From contig JAUIRK010000916.1 of the NCBI GenBank assembly GCA_030549495.1, positions 781,501 through 845,500 of the forward strand: a stretch of DNA of 64,000 nucleotides. The letters run 5' to 3'. Source of the stretch: Nectonema munidae (taxonomy: Eukaryota > Nematomorpha > Nectonematoida > Nectonematidae). Both the position numbers and the translations under genes were made by a program. Positions 12,490-25,400 of this stretch are shown one piece after another; the first letter of the stretch is position 1; each line of letters opens with the position of its first letter. The notes below the pieces were generated by a model, which worked only from the letters and a program-made list of their open reading frames with translations, had not been told where the DNA came from and searched no databases.

Positions 12490-12935
12490 TATCAAAGTAA
12501 TCATTCGGGTACCAGATTAAAACGTCCGAATCCAAAAAAAAATGCCCGCAACCAAAACTCCCAAGGAAGAATACAGTCATAAATCCGAAAATATGAAATT
12601 TCCAAAAATGAATTATTTTTAATAAATTTTTATTTAATGTTTTCTAGACTACCGTTTAGAACTTTTTGTTTTAAAAGGTTTTCCAAGTTTTTATATATAA
12701 ATTTGTTAGAACTTATCCACAAGTTAAAATTGTAATTCTCTTATTTTTAGGCTTAGATGTGACTACCAAGCACGCAATCTTACTTAGTGAAAAAATTTCG
12801 GCTATTTTTAAGCTATCTATGGTAAGATCCATGTTCAAAACTTCTGAAAATTACAACGTCCCAAAACGTACAAATATTGAATTATATTTTGGTTTCGGAC
12901 GTTTTGGTTTTCAAATGGCTTACTTTTCTGGCGTT
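12490..12935. repeat. Inverted word repeat (AAAACGTCCGAA type)
   Basis: AAAACGTCCGAATCCAAAA near 12519 reappears inverted near 12890 (TTGGTTTCGGACGTTTTGG). Each arm carries further words such as AAATGCCCGCAACC and TCTGGCGTTTTG. Probably the two arms of a small foldback element; bounds approximate. Confidence 0.5.
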
Positions 12936-12977
12936 TTGACTATGAACCAATCACTTGTATTATACAAAAAATATTAA

Positions 12978-13439
12978 CCGATAGCATTTAGCGGATTTGA
13001 AGTACAACTATTCTTCCAAAAATCCAATAAAATTTTTAAAACAGCTATAGTAAGTCCTGAAATCTTGATCGATGCCAGTATTTCCTAACTTTTTTGGCTG
13101 CGATCCTATATTTGGGCTTAACTGATCCTAATTATAAAAATAAATTTAATCAGTTTATGCTACAGAATATTTATGAGCTTGATTTAGTTTATATTTACTA
13201 GCGCAAAAAATTGGAATACATTTAAAGCCGAAATAGAAGCAAGTTACTGCATCATTTTGTGTCTTTTATATGCCCATTTTGTGGTTTTTGTATTTGTTGT
13301 TAAAGCACACCACAAATCGTCCTAAGGATTCACTTGATTTATTATTTTAGTCTTGATTGTAACAACACTTGAAAAAAACCTTATTTGCAAGGATATCTTT
13401 TTGGAAAAGGGAGAAGAGCTTTTTCAGCCTCCCAAGTCG
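12978..13439. other. No gene seen
   Basis: AT-rich spacer without recognisable features. Confidence 0.5.
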
Positions 13440-14290
13440 AAATAGGACGTGACCGGATGTTTCTTCGCCTGTTGTTTCATCCCAGGACCCTTAGTCCCCA
13501 GACAGTTCGTCGAACAGACTTATCGTCCCTGGATGACTTGTCGAACAGCATTTCATCAAAAGAGTGTTAAACAGCTAAAAGCTATATGCTTTTTATTTTG
13601 TTAAACAGACAACGAAGTAATTGCTTAATTATAAGTTAATAAAGGAAGAAAATATGTGGACCTTTTTACTCATTTTGCTTTCAATCTGATAAAATTTACT
13701 AATTCATTAGTGAAATTTTGCACAAGAGCCTCTAATTTTTTTACCGATGGGATTAGTTACTTATACACAAGCGTCGAGAAACCTTACTGATTCTTTAATG
13801 AAAATGCGGAGAAGAGCGTTTAATATTTTAGATAGTAAGTGGATAGTTTTTTTCTCAACACTGAAAAAAAGTAGCAGCACGATATAGAGTGTCATTTATA
13901 TAGTTTAGTCTAATTATAAAGTTTTATTTCTATTTCAATAAAGCTAGTGTTAGTTCTCAAATAAAAATGCTTATTCATTTTATTTATTGCGTTTTATTTT
14001 AATAAGACCAAAAAAGTGTGACAAATTTTACAAAAAAAATCCCCTTTACAAAAATCTGAAAAAATTCTGTTTTCCTTTTACTATTATAATTTCGATGTAT
14101 AGAGAGAAAGAGAGAAATTATTTTTCTTAACTTTTTTTTTAAAACAATCATTAGCGGCGAAAGAAGCGTTCGACGAATAAGCTGTTCGATCAAATCGTCC
14201 CTCGACGATATCTGTTAGACGAACTAACTGCCTCGGGACGAAGTGACCCCGGATGAAACGCAAGGGGTCATCTTATCGTTAAGTTGAGTG
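13440..14290. mobile_element. Foldback-type element with long worded arms
   Basis: The left arm (about 13470-13556) and right arm (about 14150-14270, inverted) share words in the same order: GTTTCATCC, CAGTTCGTC, AACAGA, ATCGTC and GTCGAACAGC. The arms are about 90 bp and imperfect; the 600-bp centre has no coding resemblance. This is seen directly; the class name is inference. Confidence 0.65.
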
Positions 14291-14404
14291 CAAAATTTTG
14301 AACACTAGAGGTTTTCAAAGCATTGTTTGGATAGTCCAACAATAGAACATAATTTTGGAAAAGCTGCAGTTTTTCCTTTATTTATCCCATGAGCAAGCTT
14401 TTTC

Positions 14405-16159
14405 ACTAAAAAGACAAAGTGGTCAAAATGACCACTTGTCAGACTCTGTATCACAAACACACTAGGATAGTCATGATGAAATTAGTCAAGATACTTATAC
14501 TTTTAATATGAGTATTCAAACAATCAATTAGTCATTTTGATTGATTTATATTGATTTTGTTTTTTGCTACACGATTGTATATACCTACAAAGACGAAATG
14601 GTCATTGTGACATTTTACACTGTGATTACTACTTTATCGATTATTTTTCATCTTTGCATATCTTTTTTTGCTATTATCCTTAATTTTATCATTTTAAAAT
14701 GCATACACCAAAGTCAGAAAGAGTAGCTGCTAAAAATGCTTTTTTGTTTATTCAAAGTATTGAAGAGGAAAATTCTGGATCAGAAATTTTTTCAAATAAA
14801 AGTAATGAAGAAAATGACAATGATTTTGAAAGTTTCGATCACTCTGAAACTTCTAATGTTTCTACAGAAGTTGAAGAATGTGAACCATCAAGTTTTACTG
14901 CTTTGATGGGTAGAGATAGAACAATCTGGTCTGAGTCACCAAACTTCAACTTGCAAGGAAGATTACAACAACAAAACACTTTCAAAGTGAAAAATGGTCC
15001 TACTAATTTTGTTTACCGCAATGTAGACAAAACTTGTGTTTCTCTTTTTCGTTCTTTTATATCTGAAAATATGATTCGTCACATTCAAAAATGTACAAAT
15101 TTAGAAGCAGTAAAGTCCGAGAAAGAATGGAATCTTGACTTGCATGAAATAGATAAATTCATAGCTTTGACTTCGTTACGTCGTGTTCTTCACAAATAGA
15201 AAAAGAATAGCTTCAAAATGATCTTTTCCACCATATGGAACATATTTATGGAAAATTGTATCAAGTCTTACGTGCCTGATTGTAACCTTACTATTGGCGA
15301 GCAGCTTTTCCCAACCAAAGCAAGATATCCCTTTACTCAATATCTACCGATTAAACCGGATAAATTTGGCATAAAATTTTGGTTGCTTGTGGAAGTAAAT
15401 TCAAAATACATGTGTGGAGGCTTCTTATATCTAGGAAAAAACGAAGACCGCAATGATATGCAGCTCGGTCATTACGTTGTTGACAAATTGTTAGAGCAAT
15501 GTTAACTTTATAACAAAGGTTTTTTTTACCTCCAAAGTGCTATGTCAAAGTTTAGCACAAAAAAGATTATCTGGTTGGAACCATAAAATTGAACAAAAAA
15601 GAAATTTCTGAAATTTTAAGAAAAAATAGTAAAATGCCCATATTTTCATCTAGAGTTTTTTATTGTTATTAAAGTATTTTGTTGATGTCATCGATCAAAT
15701 GACAAAGCTGTATTCATCAAAAGCTGGAGTAAGACGCTGGCCTTTAGCAGTGTTTTTCAACCTTTTGGATTTAACAACCATTAACGCTTGGGTATTATAT
15801 AAAAAAGTTAATGATTCTCCTATTTGTCATCCAAATTTCATTTTGAAACTGGTTGAAGAACTTATTGTTATTATCTCTTAAAGTTTAGAAATGTCTTGTG
15901 ACGATACAAGCTTCACTGATTTAAAGGCAACTTAATCTACAAGAAAGCTTTGCCAAACGAAAGAGTGCAGAAACAAAACTATTGAAAGATGCGGGAAATA
16001 TGCATGTGGAAAATGCGTTTCAAAAAAAATATTATATGTGTAAAATGTTACAAAAAGTAAAATCATCTTTTTATCAATTTACAATAAGTAATTAAAAAAT
16101 AAATTTTTTTTTGAAATTTTTTAGAAAAGTGGTCATTTTGACCCATTTGTCTTTTTAGT
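14405..16159 (+). mobile_element. piggyBac-type DNA transposon 2, broken
   Basis: Inverted ends carry ACTAAAAAGACAAAGTGG on the left and ACTAAAAAGACAAATGGG on the right (inverted). Each end has the near-palindrome AGTGGTCAAAATGACCACTT (left) or AAGTGGTCATTTTGACCC (right). The TTAA duplication is not clear, so the bounds are set by the repeats. Confidence 0.8.
14699..15881 (+). pseudogene. piggyBac transposase 2, degenerate
   Basis: 14699-15199 begins MHTPKSERVAAKN, has an acidic N-terminus and contains GRDRTIWSESPNF, FVYRNVDKT and LHEIDKFIAL. 15218-15505 holds the first catalytic block LTIGEQLFP (the usual Asp is Gly here) and KPDKFGIKFWLL, but lacks the sequence around the second Asp. 15663-15881 has DVIDQMTKLYSSKAGVRRWP, the third block, and NLLDLTTINAWVLYKK. 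The missing core and at least two frame breaks make it inactive. It differs clearly from piggyBac 1. Confidence 0.88.
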
Positions 16160-16453
16160 TATACTTTTAATTCCGTCGTTCTAGTGTTAAATGAAACTAA
16201 AAGGGTGGAGGCGGTTCTTCCAAATCTTGCAAAATCCCTAGCGTAGGAGCAAGTATTAACACCGAACACCCACATTCTACTTTATATATATAAAGTGTTA
16301 AGTTAATTACTCTGCACTTAGTTAGTTAAAGATGTTAGGATATTTAGTCGCACTATCAGAAATTTTTATTAAGACGTAGGGCGCTTTAGATTCAGTAACA
16401 TTCGGAGCTGTGTAAAGCGCTGAATGCACCCCATACATACTTGAAGGAATGCT

Positions 16454-16591
16454 TTAACCCATTTACGGCCAATGTTCCTATTTTGGAACATAAGCAATTT
16501 CATATTCGTCTGCTTTTTTCAATGAATTTGAATATAAATCGTCTGCGTTTTTTTAGATATCGTCTGCTTTGCTTGGCCTTAAATAGGTTAA
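16454..16591. mobile_element. TTAA MITE, copy b
   Basis: 138 bp including terminal TTAA. Begins TTAACCCATTTACGGCC and ends CTTAAATAGGTTAA, and contains ATCGTCTGCG and TTTTTTAGATATCGTCTGC. Nearly identical in length and sequence to 61942-62079. Confidence 0.92.
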
Positions 16592-16754
16592 TGTCAAATT
16601 TTTATGCCTTCAAAGTTTTAAAAAATTTAAATAAAATGCACATTTACTACTGGAACGTTGTATTATAGAAATAAAAATTTAGAAGTATTAGTTAGTAAAA
16701 TTTTAGCTTTAGAGATCTATGTGTCTTGGATATAGATAGATATATAGAAAATTG

Positions 16755-16870
16755 GGTGCCAATCGAAAAACTCGGTAACCAAAATCCTATGAAATCCAAA
16801 ATGTCCTAAAACTAAAACGCGCGAAAATCAAATCCACCTGAAAATTAAACGTCCAAAATGAAAAACCTAG
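16755..16870. repeat. Worded repeat (AAACGTCC / AAATGTCC type)
   Basis: Successive words CCAAAATCC, CCAAAATGTCC, AAAACGCGCG, AAACGTCCAAAATG. Same style as 12490-12935, 41735-41880 and 44400-44535. Confidence 0.4.
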
Positions 16871-17229
16871 TTTTATCATTTGGAAGAATTATAACAAATA
16901 GTGATTCACAAATGCGATTAAGATTTTTCAGTTGACCTTTTTTATTGGTTCAGCGACAATTAGGACTAGAAACAATTCGCCCTCAATGCAATATTATTAT
17001 CAATATATAATAACAACTAATATAAACAAAAATTTTAAAATAAAAATAAGTTTGTTTATGTGATTACTAAATTAAAATAATAAAATTAAATGATTTGTAT
17101 CATGACATAGCAATTAAAATCAAAAGGCTATTTTAAAACTCTTTAAAATGCTTACAATCATACCATCGATTTAGTTTGGAGTAAAACAAAAAATATATTT
17201 TACAAACCTGCGTATTTAGCTTTTTGATG
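16871..17229. other. No gene seen
   Basis: AT-rich spacer. Confidence 0.5.
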
Positions 17230-17960
17230 TTTGTATTTTGTCAGGCGTAATTTTAAAGGACTACAATTAGGCCTACTGTTATTTTCACCTTTATTCTTTG
17301 AAATAGCTTTAACCATCAATACTTTTTTATATCTTAAGTTGAATTTAATGGAAGCCATTTTTATTCCTATTTCTTAAAAGTTAAAAAAAGTATCATGAAT
17401 TATGGCACGTATCTGTAATCGGTTTTTAGTGAGGCGTTTTGGCTCAGGCAATTTTTCTTCTAAAATTTCCATCCTTTTAAAACGATCTCCAAGCATTTAT
17501 ATTTTTCATTCCAATATTTTCTTTTTGATCTTAAAAAGATTTTTCCTTCGGTAGAACTCTATCTCTTGATAACATTTGTTTCATTAGTGTTGCCTGCTCT
17601 AACTATAATTGTTTTATCATTTGCTTGTATAATGTATATCCCTTTGCTCAATAGATTTTTGATTTCTTGTTTTTTTTCTTTGCGTCGGTATGTTTTTTAC
17701 TTTCTATGTGACGTTTGAATGTCTCTGTAGGGCGCTGATGCAATCTGGCAACAGCGTGCCTCCAATTTCCTCTACTTCATCATATCCTCTATATAAATGG
17801 CACATGCAACCTCTTTTAGATGCGGAGTAAAACGCAAATAAATAACGTAAGTCCCATTTCTCTTGAATTTGATATACTTCTTATGAAGTTGTGTTGAAAT
17901 ATTTCAGGTCGAATTTGCTGACTTGTTCGACCTTGGTGTTTGTGTTAACTGGTATTAGAT
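17230..17960 (-). pseudogene. Degenerate coding remnant, possible BED-finger/hAT piece
   Basis: The minus strand reads short segments such as RYLFAFYSASKRGCMCHLY and, in another frame, ETFKRHIESKKHTDAKKK. The latter has the H-x-x-x-K-K-H spacing seen at the end of BED-type fingers in transposases. Stops and frame changes are frequent. It lies downstream of PACS and is not part of that gene. I do not recognise the family securely. Confidence 0.35.
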
Positions 17961-18104
17961 TCTTTATCATACAATAGCTTGTGTAAGTTATAAATATAAA
18001 TTTAAAAAACAAAAAGCAATACTGGTTTCAGTAAAAAAGTTTAAAATTCAATTGGAAAAGGGTTATAACAAGAAGTGAAAAAGAGTAACAAAAGAGTACA
18101 GATA

Positions 18105-18110
18105 TTTATT
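18105..18110 (-). terminator. PACS polyadenylation signal AATAAA
   Basis: AATAAA on the minus strand about 120 nt past the PACS stop codon, a usual distance for a short 3' UTR. In such AT-rich DNA the hexamer also arises by chance. Confidence 0.45.
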
Positions 18111-18229
18111 TTTTTATAACAAAATTGAATTGTAAACTTACACTATAAATGATAAAAATAAATAAATATAATGTATTGCATTTATGCTTCGGTTGAGCTG
18201 AATATAAAAATATATTAATTATAAAAAAT

Positions 18230-19431
18230 TTAGGATACATCGCAAACACCAGAAACGCTTATAGGGAAAAACTTGACATGCGTCTGCCAACTGCTAGAAA
18301 CTTGAAAAAACTTAACTTTATCGTATACAACATTGTCAACAGATACGGTTAGGAAGGTGTTTTTGTTTGTTGGACAAGCTACCAGCCTGTTCACATGATC
18401 AATACTAGATAAAGAGGTTGTCGAATTATACTTAATAGCTGTTATATCGCGCGCCATTTTGCCAGCCAAAACTTTTAACTTTTGGCGCTTCACTTTAGGT
18501 AGAAAGGTTATTCTCAGGGAACTGAGTTCGGGGGTGGATGCAGGCGTGGAGGATAAATGCTGAATGCAGAGCTGAGAGGCACGAATTGTAAACTTGAGCA
18601 TTTCCTTAGTGGCAGCATTGGAGGCAATCCAATATTCAATTTGTAAAAATGGATGCGAGGAAACACGAGTAGAGGAAAAAGCATCTTCGTTTTCAGAAGA
18701 AATGGAGCAAGACAGAAATTGTTTTATAGACTTGCAGGAATTCAACTTTACTCCATTTAAAAATGGTAAAAACAGCTGTTGTCTAGTGCTTTCTTCCACA
18801 GCACTGTCACCAGCAAGGAAGTTGAGCATGACTTCGCCAATAGGAAGAAAATGCACTCGTGTTGCTTTTTGCAGAAACTTCATAATGCGAGAAAAGACGA
18901 GATTCGGGCCTTCGCAGAGCTTGGCCTCTGAAGAAGAGATCAACTGTTTCCATTTTGAATCGTAGAATAGGGTTAAGTAGTTTTCGTCAAATGATTTGAT
19001 TTGATTAGTAAATGCACTGTGTTCTAAAGGAATTAGCAAAAACGTGATATAAGCGAGCCAATGAGAAGGATTTTGTGAAAATACTTCCACAAATGGAGGA
19101 ATCAAGGAGTAAAAAAAATTTTCTCCACCTATGCAAATTATTTTAATAGGAGCAAAGAACTGGCCAATTGCGATTGAGCGAATTAGTTTTTGAATTTTTA
19201 ACGTTAGACAGCCATAAAATGCCTTAATATCATTGCTAAGTGAAGAAGGAAGTACTTTGAACCTTTTTTGAATTAAATTGCAGTAAATATTGGAGATGTA
19301 AGGGAGAGAGTGATCAAGCAGGACGTAGAGTAGACAGGAGGCATCTTCGCCAATAAATGACTGTAATTGTCGATGAGTCAATGTTTCTTCCTTTGATAGA
19401 CACTTCACCCTTAATTTTGAATTAGCCACAT
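18230..19431 (-). CDS. PACS: PACS exon 10 (C-terminal PACS domain)
   Basis: About 400 codons covering the C-terminal PACS domain. Matches to vertebrate PACS include APIKIICIGGENFFYSLIPP (VGVVGGQSYLSSVLR), HWLAYITFLLIPL (DWLGYMRFLVIPL), HFLPIGEVML (HQLPIAEAML), FLPFLNGVKLN (FIPFVGVVKVG), LQIEYWIAS (LQVDYWTA) and the terminal VKFFQVSSSWQTHVKFFP. Stop TAA at 18232-18230. The start used is the acceptor GAATTTAG with a pyrimidine-rich tract. An alternative acceptor (AATTAAGAG) would add about 24 residues in the same phase. Confidence 0.93.
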
Positions 19432-22400
19432 CTAAATTCATAAAGGTAAAAATATAACTATTACGATTTGGAAATGGCAATACTTTTATTTCTCTTAATT
19501 GCAAGCAAAAAAGTACATATATGTGGCAATTTCACGCAAAAGAGTACTTAACGCTATGTTTTAAAATTGATAGTAACTTAATAAATCTGACATGAATATA
19601 AAGTAGAAAGTTCAAAATAAAAAAATCATGAATTGTATTTGTTTTTTCTAACACGTTTTTACAATAAAATATTTTAGCATAGATTTTTTTTCATAAGAAT
19701 CAGTAGAAAGTAAATCTAAGTGATGCATATACAAAGGAGCTCATTTTGTTTGACGAGCAAATTATATGGTGAATCTATATGTTTTGTATAGGTAATGGCA
19801 AATAGCCAGTGTATTTGATGTATCAAATTACCATCCCAATGCAAAGATTATAAGCGATTAAAATTAAATACCGATCTTAAAACGAAGTCCTTTTTTGTAT
19901 TCTTACGTGAGTTGAGATAAGTAGCAATAAAGAGCGTAATTGTGAAAATATTATATATCATATTAGTGAAGTCTATACCGGGCCTGAACTTCTTGAGAGT
20001 GGAGCATTCACTCGTTTGCAAAGAACTGACAGAGTGATTAAGAGTTTTATAGGCTACATTGAATGGTTGCTCGAAATCAATAGTTACTGCATTTTCTCGT
20101 TGTCTTTCGTCATTCGCCTCATCTTCTGATTCAGGCGGAGTCTGCGAAGACCTGGAAAAATGTTGTTCAAAACTGAAGTACTTTGGTTTCTTTTCAATTT
20201 GCCTATGCATTGAATGGGAAATAGAAACAAATGCATACATACATGAAATGAAACCATGCAGAGTTAATTTAAGTAAAACAGTTACCAAATTGAACGCGAT
20301 GAGGAGAAATAGGGCTTTAATGATGGTTTGGGAGTAGAAGCAATGCTTATATTGTCCTCAACATTGACATCATCGGTGAAGCTATCTTCACTGTCAATAT
20401 TTAGATTATCCAACTCTTCAAGTATGAACTCTTCGATAGAGGGTAAACATTTTTTCAAGTTATTTGATTCGTGATACGATATGAAATCCTTAAAAAATTA
20501 GAAAATATAGTAAACTCAGTCTAAGTTTACTCTGCTCAAGTTAAACTTTATCAAAAATTCGAATGACATATTTTTTCGAATAAAAATTGAAACTTTTTTG
20601 ATTTTTTTTATATAAAATTTTATTAATTTTTAAAGATAAGCAGAGTTAAAAGTATATACTATGAGAAATTAAAACTGCTTACTTATTCTTATATTTTTGA
20701 TAAATAAAAAATGAGAGGTCCACAAAAAATTTCAGTTCGAAAAGGGTCCATAAGAGAAAAATGATGAGAATCACTGGTCTAGCGGATTGGAGCATTTGAC
20801 TTTGATGCAGTCGCCTAGGGTTCGATTTTCAATCATGACATCACTCACTATCTCTACAACATTCACTTGGGTGCAATCCCCTCAACAAACCCTAAAATTC
20901 AGACCTTTTTCAAATGTTTAATTTTAATGCATTTAAAAAATGGCCTTATTTTTAAATATGGCAGTCAAATCATAAGAACACACTCTCAGACATAGGAAAC
21001 AATGCAAAAGAACATACTCATAAGATTTACAGAAGTTGATATCGGAGCCCGTATTAATGCTTTCGCCTTGGTGCAAAAATCCTTAATGCCTTTCCTGTTT
21101 TTATAACAGGTTAATTGTTTATGAATATGAGCTTTAATTTGATGCATGGAAACACATTTTGAATTTATAATAGTTTTGTTGTATTTTTCCTTAATTTGAT
21201 TTACATAAGTTAAATTTATTAAATTATTTTTCAGAGGTTGTTGACGAAGGTAGTCCATTGATTGAATTTAATGAAGAATAAATTTATTTAGCAGTAATTG
21301 TAAGAAAAAAACGTATTTACATAATAATGATATTAAAATGTCTACAAAAATTGGTTGTTCAAAATTCCATTGAAGAAAAATGATCGTAACCAAAATTAAC
21401 TGCGAGGATGTTTAGAAAGGCAAATTTAATAAAAAAAGAGAATTTATAATTGAGAAGAAACTTAGTAGGAATAAACCATAGTTTTAGGCAGAATCCCCTT
21501 CTTCAAAGTTTATAAAGCAAAGATCATGCCTGTGTTTTGAATTTTTTTTCTGTTGCCATGTCTTTTTTTACTGAATTTAAGTAATCTGGATATGCTGAAT
21601 TCCAAAAAAAACTAATGGTTTTGGACAATCAGCTCAGATGATCGAATTGCACTGATGCAGTTTGGAGTTAGAAGAATGTTTTCAATCAAAATGCTGATTT
21701 TTGACTTCAAGACATTTCGTACCTAAATTGGTTATTTGGTACCCAAAAATAAAAAAAACGAGGTATAAATGTATAATGACTCTGTATCAAGGTCATAAGA
21801 TAATTTTAATAATGACCAAATATTGAAAATATGCAGGAATGTATACTGATGTAGAAGAAAAGCCTTTCTAAATCATTTTCTCGCGTTTTTCACTGGGCAA
21901 GTCACGTTTCAGAGGCCAACATTAATCTACTCACATGTTTATGTCCCATAATCGTGACTGATACCTTTCCTACATGGTGCGAATATGTTGGTGGAAGCTT
22001 TCACTCTCTTCTTCACTTTAATCTGCACAGTTATCAGAAAAATAATCCGAATGCCATCTTAGAAAATGCACTTTTACAGACTTACGTCCTCCCAGAGATT
22101 TAAAACTATGTATCAGTTCCTCAACAATAACCCTTTGAGGACCAGAATTCTTAAGACTAACCAGTCTAATTTTTTTCAATGAAATTTTATATACTTAAAG
22201 CAGATGATTTTCATTTCATGATATTGACTTCAGTGTTTCTTAATTTAATTGACTTCAAATACTCTCAATTAAAATAATGGCACTTAATTATTATATTGTA
22301 ATAAAAAGATTACTCCATTCCCTATCATACAAACATCGTCGTTATAAGATAAATCCCATAATATATTATATTTGATGAAGATACAGCGAATACCAATACT

Positions 22401-25400
22401 CATAAATAAAGTAGATCATTTTGTGTTTACTAGAAGTTTATCAACATCATGAAATGCAAAGGTTGTAAAATTCTAAAGAATAGGATTGAAAGAAGAAAAG
22501 CGAAATTGAGTTAAACTAAGGGATACAAAAAGCATTTCAAGGAAAAGAAAGAATGCATATTTAACCCTTTGAGGATCAGCGTAGCAGAGGTGCCCAAAGA
22601 AATTCAAATAGTTTGCTTTAGATATATAAAATTCCATTGAAAAAAATAGACGATAAATCTTCAAAATCCTAGACCCCATGTTGGCCCCTCTACATCAAAT
22701 ACCTATTTTACTGGATTTAAAATTTACTCGAAACTTTTTATAATTTAATTTTTTTGAGTGGGTTTTGCATCCAGGGGAAGAAATATCTCTCTTATCTGGA
22801 CGAGTGAATCTTAGACCAAGAGCACTCTTAATTTGAGGTCTCTGCTGGCATCGGAACATGAGAGCACCACCCAAATTGATTATAAAAAACTAAAGTTTCA
22901 GAATTCTAAATATCGATAAGTAATTCTCATGAAAAAAATTGATAAGTTTTAAATTTTTTAGTTTTAAACCCATTTCTTTACAACTTTTTAAAAACTTGGC
23001 CCTTGTTTGGCCCCCTCACTTTTGAAAATCTAGAACCGCCACTGCATATGATCATTCGGAATTTGAATTTTATGATGTTTAATTCGAAACACAGATTTTC
23101 TTTAATGATCCTCAGGCTGATTCAAAAGTCGCCATACTCAAGAATAATAATTGATATATTTTTTAAGAGACAGGCTATCGTTACCATTATTTTTTCAAAG
23201 AAAGCAAGAAAATGCAATTTTTGGTTATCCTTCAAGTTTCGAACTCATTAATGACGAGAATATAATAAGAAAATTTTATTTTTTTTATATTAAAAAATTG
23301 TTATTTTCCTATGACGACTTTTGAATCACCCTATATAAGTAGGAAAAAAGATAAAGCATACCTCTTCAGACATTTTAAATTTGCTCAATAACCTAGCAAT
23401 CTTCTTCTTTAGGTTTTGAGGAAGCTAAAAATGATATATTTCAACTAACAACAAAATTTTTGATAATACTACAACATGAGTTAACTATACCACGCAAGGC
23501 GTGAGTAAGGCAGAGAAAATATAGAAAGTATTTATATATCCGATTGGGAGAAAGAAATCCGAGTTGAAAGAGAAAAATAAAATAAAGATCGCTAATAAAA
23601 AGATTGATTAATAAAAATACTAGTTTATGTCACCACCAAAATATGAAATCGAGACTATTAAATATACAGAAATGGTAAAACATAAAGGAAAACTATATCC
23701 TATATCGTACATAATCTTCGAATTAAAAGGAGAGAAAAAAAAATTTTTGTGAAAATATTTTAAAATCATTTTACTTTTTTGGACAAATTTTGAAAAAGTT
23801 TATTCTAAAGTTAGGGGGACAATAGATTAAATGCAAAGGTGAGAGTCGAGTTGGTGAAATCGAAAGTCCAATTCCAAAGATAAATAATCAAAAGTGCAAA
23901 TTAGTGCAGCTAGTACATTTTAGAAAGACAGAATTTCTCAAGAAAATGAAGGTAGTATTAATTTCGCCTTAGCATATCTTTGTTAGCGTTAAAACGAATT
24001 GGTAGTTTCGGTTTGATTATGAACGCCAATTTGCTCATCTTATGCATGATTTATAACGTGTATTTCACAAAAGCCTTCGCGATTGGCTTACTACGATTCA
24101 TTTAGATATAATATTCAATGCTGGTGTAAAAATGCATGAGGAAATTAGTAGGAGCGTTATTTCCATAATATAATTAATTTAAGACGCAGATGGCGTTGAC
24201 GTGGTGGAAGAGAGAATTGAATGCAATGCCATTGAAACATACACTAGTATGATGTAAAATGAGGACCTTTTTGTTGGATAACTTAGGTTTCCTTGTGCAG
24301 CCTTCATCGCCAATAAAGCCTTCGCTATCACTGCCGTGTTCGGAAGAAAGGTCTTCACTCAAATCACTAGTCAATTCCACGTCTAAATCTTGAAGTAAGG
24401 CAAGTGAATACGCATGTTTATTAAGAAAAGAAACTTTGGTCATTTATGCTCTTGCAGAAAATAACGTTCTCGGAGTCGACAGGAAGCGTGGTCAGGCTCA
24501 AGACACAGAGAATCGCTCTCACGCAGCACTCCTTGTCTTTCGTTTTGTAGTGAAGGTTGATTTCACCAGACATTGCTTTCTGCAAAACCTGATAACAAAA
24601 CAAGATCATCAAGTTACTACATACTAAGGAGTACTGAAAAGTTAGCCAATCATTCGGTCAGCGGTGATTTACTAGATACTATTTAGTATATAATTGAAAT
24701 TATGAGACACGTAGTCTTGAAAGTAAATTTATTTGAATTCACATAAATCAAGACAGTATTTGGACTCAAAACTTCAGTGTTTCTCAATTTTAGAGGGGGA
24801 GGGGATGTCTAAAGGGAGCTGACGATTTTTATTTTAATTGATGTAATCAAAAATGATCGAAATGAATATAAATCTTTAAAATTAGAAAAAAGTTTGACTA
24901 TAAAGTATACAGTTTATATGTATTTATATTTAAATCAAATTTTAAAGTTTTGTTTGTTGTAATATATATTTTGAGATTGCGTTTTTGACAATATTTTTTT
25001 GGAAAATAAATTAATCAAAAAGATTTAAAAAATCAATTGAAGCCAGTATCCAAACCCGCCCGACAATATTTGATGCATTGAATAACTTCACTTATGCTTT
25101 TAACTATTAAGATTTAGAAGTGGTGTAATAGGCATTGTTTTCACTACTCAGCTTCACTACGCAACTCTAAGATTTTTGGAACTGCTTGGGCATTGCGAAT
25201 CTCTCCCATGACGGAGACACTTGATATCCTCAACGACTTCATCTAGGAAAATTAACAAGCCTTTTACAAAATCATGGAGTACCAAATACAATTCCTCGGC
25301 ACAACAAAGAATCCAGATCTTTCTTCTAGGCTCTTTGCCTCTATGATAGCTCCTCAACAACGAATTTATGTTTGCTCTTTTTCATTTTAAGTTTGGAAAT

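Noticed and set aside
18594-18965. Plus-strand open frame of 123 codons
   Set aside because: It is antisense to PACS exon 10 and has no family match.
20765-20890. A functional tRNA gene
   Set aside because: Box A and box B are present but the arms do not pair into a full cloverleaf, and a SINE-like tail follows.
25157-25360. Minus-strand open frame of 67 codons considered as an extra PACS exon or a small gene
   Set aside because: No resemblance to PACS or another family, and the flanking PACS exons already join in phase without it.
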